Below, in pieces: positions 5,294 through 10,279 of a stretch of DNA of 10,279 nucleotides. The position numbers and the translations under genes are program-made. Source of the DNA: Methanolobus sp. UBA32 (GTDB lineage: Archaea; Halobacteriota; Methanosarcinia; Methanosarcinales; Methanosarcinaceae); contig DAZF01000050.1 of assembly GCA_002507205.1 (NCBI GenBank), positions 114,827-125,105 on the forward strand. Direction: 5' to 3'. Every line of letters starts with the position of its first letter. Positions within the stretch are counted from its first letter, which is position 1. The notes beneath the pieces were generated by a model that did not search any database, had not been told where the DNA came from, and worked only from the letters and a program-made list of their open reading frames with translations.

Positions 5294-6451
5294 TCACTTC
5301 GTCCTGAAGATAGCCCTGTATGAAAGTATGGATGAAGGGTTATTTTTCAATATCATTTTTGATACCTGTAATGCCTGGTTGAAAGGACTTCCGCCAAGGA
5401 CCTTCAAGTCCTCTCCTTCAAAGACCTTCATAAGCTCATCGATCTCCTTGTCAGTCATTTTCCTGAGAGTGTCAAGGGCAAATCGTCCAAGGTAGTACTC
5501 AGTCCTGTATGCAGCATTCCAGCGTTTCCTATATTCAGAAAGGAAGCTCTTTGAAAGATTGCCTTTTGCAATTGCATCTGCTGCAACATCACCACACATC
5601 TGTCCTGCATGCATGCCGTATCCTATACCTGACTGGGCAGCAGAACCACCGGTTATCATTACACCGTCGGCTACTATCTCACCTGGAATTGCAACTATAG
5701 GATCACCACCTACAGATTTGCTGATGATCTTTACTTCATCGAGTCCCTTCAAGGTCTTGAACCTTTCAAGCCACGCATCGAAGAAATCAGAAACATCCTT
5801 GCCATGCCTGCGGACATACATACCAAGTGTCGCCCTGTTACCACCACATGGGGAATAAGTGGATTTCCATCCTGGTGCATGGTTTCCCACATAATATTCG
5901 AACATATCGGGCTCACCAATGCCTTCAGCTTCGATCTCTGCCTCAAGGGACCAGGCAATGTCCTGAGGATATTTGATAGGCATCATACCCAGAAGGGCAC
6001 CTATCCGGGAGTTTATACCATCTGAAACAATAACGAGCTTACAGTTGATCTTGCCCTTTGAGGTGCTTACCATGAAACCGCCATCAACCCGCAGAACATT
6101 GAGAACTTCGATTCCAAAGCGAACGTCTGCACCGGCTTCTTCTGCCTGGCGAATGTAGAATTCATCAAACTTCTTCCGGTCAAGGAAATAAGCATCCCCC
6201 TCAAAAAAGACATTCCTGCCGGATGGTGCTATTATGTAGGCACCTTTGAGATTCTTGATAACATAACTCTGGTCAACTTCCTCACCTGTGCGATCAAACA
6301 TCCCTTTGAAAAAGGTGTTTGCCGGATGGGTAGGTACACCTGCAGCTTCTTTTTTATCGAGAAGGATTACTTTACAGCCTTTAGCCGATGCATTCCGTGC
6401 TGCCATGACCCCTGCCGGGGAAGCCCCTATTACAATGATATCTGCATCCAT
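5294..6451 (-). CDS. FAD-dependent oxidoreductase, geranylgeranyl reductase superfamily
   Basis: The 385-residue product begins with a Rossmann dinucleotide site, MDADIIVIGASPAG (GASPAG at residues 9-14), and later has the SDGINSRIG motif typical of this flavoprotein group. It also keeps the DAYFLDRKKFDEF segment and the C-terminal VADGVMITGGSAAQSGIGYG block. Relatives reduce isoprenoid double bonds in archaeal lipids or in quinone and chlorophyll side chains. Two features are atypical: the usual GDAAG-like FAD motif reads GGSAAQ, losing the Asp, and the YxWxFP-type substrate motif is replaced by APGWKSTYSPCGG. It may therefore act on a different prenyl substrate from classic archaeol reductases. 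The frame could start at GTG 6469, but ATG 6451 has GAGGT five bases upstream and a conventional N-terminus. It lies 25 bases after the prenyltransferase stop. Confidence 0.88.
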   Translation of the reverse strand: MDADIIVIGASPAGVMAARNASAKGCKVILLDKKEAAGVPTHPANTFFKGMFDRTGEEVDQSYVIKNLKGAYIIAPSGRNVFFEGDAYFLDRKKFDEFYIRQAEEAGADVRFGIEVLNVLRVDGGFMVSTSKGKINCKLVIVSDGINSRIGALLGMMPIKYPQDIAWSLEAEIEAEGIGEPDMFEYYVGNHAPGWKSTYSPCGGNRATLGMYVRRHGKDVSDFFDAWLERFKTLKGLDEVKIISKSVGGDPIVAIPGEIVADGVMITGGSAAQSGIGYGMHAGQMCGDVAADAIAKGNLSKSFLSEYRKRWNAAYRTEYYLGRFALDTLRKMTDKEIDELMKVFEGEDLKVLGGSPFNQALQVSKMILKNNPSSILSYRAIFRTK

Positions 6452-6476
6452 TTTGAACCTCGTAAACACCTAATTC

Positions 6477-7430
6477 TTACCATAATATACCGGAATATGC
6501 CGGAACAAGTATGCAAAGTATTACATCAAGTATGAGAGAACCAAACATGAGACCCCTGTATCTGGAGCCCTGGAGAAATAGCCTTCCTCCACGTTCCTGT
6601 GTCGGGTTCTTTATAAAATCAAATGACTGCGTGAGCATCCACCCACCTGCAAGCAGTGCACCTGCAAAATATATGGGCCCGATCTTTGCAGTCAATCCGA
6701 TGGCAATTGAGGCTATGACACCTACAACCCACATGAGAGTTACAAACTTAGAGGTTGCCGGAACTCCGAATGTCACCGGAAATGTCGGTGCGCCTCTGGC
6801 TCTGTCGCCTTCCACATCCCTTGCCACACCGGACAATGTGAAACCCCAGTCAGTGAAACACATCATAAGACCAAGGAATATGGCAGGTAGAGGAAGTATG
6901 GAACCATAATCAGGATTCCTGAGAATTCCTGCCGGATCGAATGCCAGCCAGATACCTATAGGCACAAGACCGTAAGCTATCCCCACAGGTACGAAACTAA
7001 GAAAGGTCAGTCTTTTTGCAAGTTTTGAGTATATACTTATAGTGACGACTGCTATCACCAGTACCACAAAAGATTCAGGATTAAGATAGAGAGCTGCCAT
7101 ACTTGCTATTAAAAATAACAGCCCTGCATACTTCATAGCCTGTCCACGACTTAGTTTATCAGACACCAACGGGCGGTTTGGAAGATTAATCTGATCTATA
7201 TCGACATCACAACAGTCATTATATACATAGGAACTTGTTATCGCTGCATAGCCCCCGATAACCGCTATTATGAAAAGAATTGGATCTGGCAGTGCCCCTA
7301 TTGCAAGATAGGATGCCAGCAAAGCACTTGCAGCAGGAAGGGCAAAATCCATATCCGCTATTTCCGGCCTTAACAATTCAAGATAAGGATTCCGTGTTTT
7401 TGAGCCTGAAGTCGAAACCAAGTATATCAT
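6477..7430 (-). CDS. UbiA-family prenyltransferase
   Basis: The product is an integral membrane protein of about 317 residues with eight or nine hydrophobic helices. It has both Asp-rich motifs of the UbiA family: NDCCDVDID (Asp72, Asp75 and Asp79, counted from ATG 7430) with the adjacent NLPNRPL, and RDVEGDRARGAP (Asp205 and Asp209). These coordinate magnesium and the diphosphate of a polyprenyl donor. Family members attach prenyl chains to aromatic rings (ubiquinone, menaquinone, heme O, chlorophyll) or make digeranylgeranylglyceryl phosphate in archaea. The sequence between the motifs does not look like a standard archaeal DGGGP synthase, but I cannot exclude that. The start is uncertain: TTG 7436, GTG 7433 and ATG 7430 are consecutive in frame, with GGAG at 7447-7450. 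It is the first gene of an operon with a flavin reductase and a radical SAM gene. Confidence 0.88.
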   Translation of the reverse strand: MIYLVSTSGSKTRNPYLELLRPEIADMDFALPAASALLASYLAIGALPDPILFIIAVIGGYAAITSSYVYNDCCDVDIDQINLPNRPLVSDKLSRGQAMKYAGLLFLIASMAALYLNPESFVVLVIAVVTISIYSKLAKRLTFLSFVPVGIAYGLVPIGIWLAFDPAGILRNPDYGSILPLPAIFLGLMMCFTDWGFTLSGVARDVEGDRARGAPTFPVTFGVPATSKFVTLMWVVGVIASIAIGLTAKIGPIYFAGALLAGGWMLTQSFDFIKNPTQERGGRLFLQGSRYRGLMFGSLILDVILCILVPAYSGILW

Positions 7431-7462
7431 CACCAATAGATTATAGCTCCTAATTTCCAGTA

Positions 7463-7473
7463 TCGTATATTAG
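7463..7473 (-). promoter_or_regulatory. TATA box for the UbiA operon
   Basis: The minus strand reads CTAATATACGA, an archaeal TATA-like element about 33-43 bases upstream of the ATG at 7430. The predicted start near 7443 leaves a leader of only about 6-13 bases, depending on which start codon is used. Two direct copies of GTCCGAC lie just upstream (see repeat entry). Confidence 0.45.
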
Positions 7474-7483
7474 TATTAGGGTG

Positions 7484-7506
7484 GTCGGACTAAAAATGAG
7501 TCGGAC
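7484..7506 (-). repeat. Direct repeat upstream of the UbiA operon promoter
   Basis: GTCGGAC on the plus strand occurs at 7484-7490 and 7500-7506, 16 bases apart. A weaker TTGGAC copy is at 7527-7532. On the minus strand the two exact copies sit about 10-33 bases upstream of the TATA box, a usual place for an activator or repressor site. The match is short and may be chance. Confidence 0.3.
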
Positions 7507-7510
7507 AGGT

Positions 7511-7558
7511 ATAAAATAAAAAAGAATTGGACAATAAGAACCAGAGTATCAAATGATA
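7511..7558 (-). terminator. Possible tgtA terminator
   Basis: Downstream of the tgtA stop on the minus strand there is a weak AT-rich inverted repeat, TATCA/TGATA (7547-7558), followed by a U-rich run AATTCTTTTTTATTTTAT (7511-7528). Archaeal termination often needs only the U-tract. The interval 7437-7593 contains this and the UbiA operon promoter, and no gene. Confidence 0.4.
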
Positions 7559-7593
7559 ACCAGGTTTTATTTCCATTTTATAGAGAATTGTCT

Positions 7594-9063
7594 TTACTCT
7601 TTCTGGGAAGAGATAACTGTAAAGTTATCCATCTTTTCGAGTTTTTCTACAAGAGGATGCTCTAATTTATCCTGCATCAGGAAAGTGAACGTTGCCTTAG
7701 GGTTCAGTTCCACAAGCCGGATAGTGTTCTCATAAGCACTCTCGAGGGATTCATAATCAGGAGTTCTTACAACTTCAGCATTGAATGGATAGACCTCTGC
7801 AAGTTCCTGCGGGTAAGACCCGAATGGCGGTTTGAATATCAGGACGTTGTCATAATCACTGTCCCTCTTTGTAGGGTAAGCCCGTATCAAAGCCGAACCT
7901 TCTATGGTGAACCTTTCAAGCTGCCTGTTGAAACGCAGGACTTCCGGACGTTTGGCGGACTCTGGACCACAATAGAATAATGTGGATTTGGATGATGGAT
8001 CACACTGCTCCAACCATGGAGAATAAGTATACATCTGCTTAAGAGCTTCAAGCATTCTTGGGTGAGCCCGGCATCTCTGCTCCACAAGCTCAAGGAGGTT
8101 GCCTTCCCATATGGCCTGCTTGACCTCACGAACCTCTTCAAAAGTTACATAGAGATTGTGCCTGGCAAGAAGTTCGGTGCAGTTGTGAGCCTTTTTCAAT
8201 TCTTCCGCTGTGTGAGCCAGACATACAGGACATGAGCATGGCAGGTACTTAAGCTGGTCTACATGATATGTCCCTCTGGAAGTGATGTAACGCCTGTCCT
8301 TTGCATAAAGGGCATATGCAGCAGAATCGAAAAGATCACATCCAAGGGCAACTGCCAATGCGAACATCATCGGGTGTCCTGCACCAAACAGATGGACAGG
8401 TGCTGTGGGGTCGAGGCCTTTTTTAGCGGAAGCAATTACATCTACAAGATCGGCATAGCGATAGGACTCCATCAATGGGACCACAGCTCCAAATGGATAT
8501 ACATCAAAGCCTACCTCTGAAAGCTCACGGGCACACTCCTCACGGAGATCCTTGTAAATAGCACCCTGCACAGGACCTGCCAGAAGCATGTCACCTTTCA
8601 CAAGTTCCCTTGCTTCTTTTAGACGCTGTATTGTGACAGCCATATCTTCCTTTGCCTTTTCATAAGACACATCAGGATGTGTAGGAATATCAAGAGGAAC
8701 GCCTATGTCAGTTCCTATCTTCTGCTGGAAATCGATTATCATTTCATTTGTGACCTCGACTTCACCATAGACCGATAGCTGGAATGAACCGGAGTCGGTC
8801 ATGAGGGGACCGTCAAAATCGAGTAATGCATGCAGACCATCTTTCAGTGCCTTTTCCCTTAATTCATCCTTACGATAGATGATATATGAGTTGGTGATAA
8901 GTATCTCAGCACCGAATTCCCTCATCTCAGAGGGTTTTACTGTCTGGATATTAGGATTAATGACAGGCATTACAGTAGGAGTTTCAACCACTCCATGCGG
9001 AGTTGTCAGCTTACCAATACGCCCTGCTGCATCCTTATGAATTATATCAAATTGTGATGACAT
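7594..9063 (-). CDS. tgtA: Archaeosine tRNA-guanine transglycosylase, split form without PUA domain
   Basis: The 489-residue product is the archaeal TGT, which replaces guanine-15 in the D-loop of tRNA with preQ0 as the first step to archaeosine. The catalytic barrel is complete: the MTDSGSFQLS motif carries Asp90, FDSAAY carries the nucleophile Asp246, and the zinc site CSCPVC supplies Cys276, Cys278 and Cys281 with His302. A C1-type domain follows (about 310-489). The C-terminal PUA domain found in longer archaeal TGTs (about 580 residues) is absent; in Methanosarcina-type methanogens it is encoded separately. ATG 9063 fits the family N-terminus (DIIHKDAAGRIGKL). There is no ribosome binding site, which agrees with a leaderless transcript from the TATA box at 9084-9097. 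Confidence 0.95.
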   Translation of the reverse strand: MSSQFDIIHKDAAGRIGKLTTPHGVVETPTVMPVINPNIQTVKPSEMREFGAEILITNSYIIYRKDELREKALKDGLHALLDFDGPLMTDSGSFQLSVYGEVEVTNEMIIDFQQKIGTDIGVPLDIPTHPDVSYEKAKEDMAVTIQRLKEARELVKGDMLLAGPVQGAIYKDLREECARELSEVGFDVYPFGAVVPLMESYRYADLVDVIASAKKGLDPTAPVHLFGAGHPMMFALAVALGCDLFDSAAYALYAKDRRYITSRGTYHVDQLKYLPCSCPVCLAHTAEELKKAHNCTELLARHNLYVTFEEVREVKQAIWEGNLLELVEQRCRAHPRMLEALKQMYTYSPWLEQCDPSSKSTLFYCGPESAKRPEVLRFNRQLERFTIEGSALIRAYPTKRDSDYDNVLIFKPPFGSYPQELAEVYPFNAEVVRTPDYESLESAYENTIRLVELNPKATFTFLMQDKLEHPLVEKLEKMDNFTVISSQKE

Positions 9064-9083
9064 GAGCTTTTAGATGATAGTTA

Positions 9084-9097
9084 AGATATATTTAAGC
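9084..9097 (-). promoter_or_regulatory. TATA box for tgtA, predicting a leaderless transcript
   Basis: The minus strand reads AGCTTAAATATATC, a strong archaeal TATA element centred near 9090. With the usual 25-base spacing, transcription would start at about 9065, one or two bases before the ATG at 9063. The absence of a Shine-Dalgarno sequence supports this. Confidence 0.6.
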
Positions 9098-9164
9098 TTC
9101 CTTTCACGAACCTAAACTCAGAATTTACAATCTCAAATGAAAGAGAAGCAGAAGGAATATTTCA

Positions 9165-9180
9165 TTATATAATTTATAAT
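9165..9180 (+). promoter_or_regulatory. TATA-like element before the trkH remnant
   Basis: TTATATAATTTATAAT lies 23-38 bases upstream of the ATG at 9203, the natural start of the potassium transporter remnant. The promoter therefore appears intact although the gene is broken. The interval 9064-9202 holds only this and the tgtA promoter. Confidence 0.45.
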
Positions 9181-9202
9181 GTAACAGGAATCATTATAGT
9201 GT

Positions 9203-10279
9203 ATGTACGAGCTGCACTCCCCTGTTAACCGCAAAGCTGTAGCAAAGTACATAGGTATTATCTCATAGCTTTCACTTTTGTCCTGGTTGTTCCGACAATT
9301 GCTGCGTTAATCCTTGGAAATACAAAAGCTGCCATAGGTTATGAAGTACTGCTGTAGCAGTTTTTATTATTGGAACGATTGTCTATCGAGCTCTTCCTGA
9401 TTATGAGCTTGAAACAAAGGAAGCACTCATCATTGTTGCACTGGCGTTCCCGATCTCTGCACTTCTTAGTGCAATACCAATGTCACTTACAACAGGAATG
9501 TCTTTTATTGATGCTTATTTTGAAAGTGTGTCGGCTGTTACGACAACAGGTCTCAGTGTTGCACCGACTGATATCGGACCGATGTTCCTGTTTGCACGTT
9601 CCTGGGACCAGTGGGTGGGCGGAATAGGAATTATCCTTGTGGTGCTCTCTGTCCTTATCAGACAGGGAACTACCGCATCCAGAATGTACAAGGCAACCTA
9701 TGGAGATATGAAGATCAAACCAACTGTTATAGCCACCACCAGTACACTTGGAAAAGTCTATGTAATTATAACATTGGTTTCCATAGTATTGCTTTTAATG
9801 AGCGGTATGTCCCTGAGTGATTCTATATGCCACACTCTTTGTTGTGTGTCAACCGGCGGATTTTCAACACGTGCTGAAAGCATAGGTGCATATCGAGGAA
9901 GCCTGATACCCGCAGCTATTAGCATATCGTGTCTTCTGCGAGCGGTTAGTTTTGTATTTTATCCCTATCTTTTCAAGAAGCCAGAGAAATTCTTCAAAAA
10001 TCTGGAACTCAGGGCTTTCCTGGTCTTTACAATAATAGGAGCAAATCTTTTTGCTTTTACTCTTGCAAAAGAAAATATGGAGTAAAACTTAATCAAGGAA
10101 GTCTTTTCCAGGTAATACTGCAGTTAGCACAGCAGGTTTTTCTACAGTAGACCTTTCTATATTATCTGATGCTTCCAAAGCTGTGTTGATATTTATGATG
10201 TGATAGGAGATAACATAATGAAATAAATGGATTAGTTGTAGAAAAAGTCAGTTAGAAAAAGTTAGTGTTTATGAGTGAG
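9203..10279 (+). pseudogene. Decaying TrkH/KtrB-type potassium transporter gene, 5' part to window edge
   Basis: Pieces of one TrkH-like protein follow each other in shifting frames. The segments are MYELHSPVNRKAVAKYIGII (9203 on), then FTFVLVVPTIAALILGNTKA (after about 9263), then a long piece from 9351 to 10082, then LNQGSLFQVI (10088 on), then AVSTAGFSTVDLSILSD (10120 on). Each junction is explained by loss of one base (near 9263, 9349, 10083 and 10116), and a further one is likely near 10207. Three pore-filter segments remain: SAVTTTGLS, CVSTGGFS and AVSTAGFS. The expected fourth, GST-like filter at about 10215-10240 is barely recognisable, and a GAVSF-like motif reads RAVSF. TrkH subunits import potassium with a cytoplasmic TrkA regulator; none is seen here. 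The 3' end lies outside the window. The longest open part, 9480-10085, is unlikely to make a working channel. Confidence 0.85.

Noticed and set aside
9370..9820. Overlapping plus-strand frames inside the trkH remnant (9370-9627 and 9611-9820)
   Set aside because: They are out-of-frame readings of the TrkH-like sequence; the conserved pore segments are in the frame running from 9351 to 10082.
9203..10279. Programmed frameshifting as the explanation for the broken transporter
   Set aside because: The frame changes number four or more, none sits at a slippery heptamer that I can see, and stop codons and altered key residues also occur, so decay is simpler.

Overview
The window looks like a piece of chromosome from a methanogenic archaeon, most probably a Methanosarcinaceae-type methylotroph (the Methanolobus / Methanococcoides / Methanohalophilus / Methanosarcina group). 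The reasons are an F420-dependent methylene-tetrahydromethanopterin dehydrogenase (mtd), an archaeosine-type tRNA-guanine transglycosylase that lacks a PUA domain, archaeal TATA boxes, GGTGAT-type ribosome binding sites, and a UbiA/geranylgeranyl-reductase-like pair of the kind used for prenylated membrane cofactors. The genus is inferred, not proven.

Layout. Positions 1-1193 hold two divergent genes: the 5' part of a PAC2-family protein (minus, running off the left edge) and a COG1751-type pyruvate-kinase-C-like protein (plus). Both start at non-ATG codons behind the same GGTGAT signal. After a plus-strand terminator, the minus strand carries an unlisted 59-residue single-span membrane microprotein (1244-1423) and then mtd (1455-2276), with a strong hairpin/U-tract between them. 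Divergent from mtd is a plus-strand pair: serB (phosphoserine phosphatase) and a COG1340-like coiled-coil protein, ending in a double hairpin at about 4087-4128.

Positions 4145-7430 are a compact minus-strand operon, read in the order UbiA prenyltransferase, FAD oxidoreductase of the geranylgeranyl reductase superfamily, radical SAM protein. The genes are 25 and 3 bases apart. This set (attach a prenyl chain, reduce a double bond, do a radical reaction) is the most interesting part of the window. It fits biosynthesis of a prenylated redox lipid such as methanophenazine, but that is inference. Upstream lies tgtA (7594-9063, minus), with a promoter placed so close to the ATG that the transcript is probably leaderless.

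The right end (9203 to the window edge, plus) is a decaying trkH/ktrB-type potassium transporter gene. It keeps recognisable pore-loop segments but is broken by at least four single-base deletions. No tRNA, rRNA, CRISPR array, insertion sequence or phage gene was seen. Every intergenic stretch is under 300 bases and is mainly promoter and terminator sequence.
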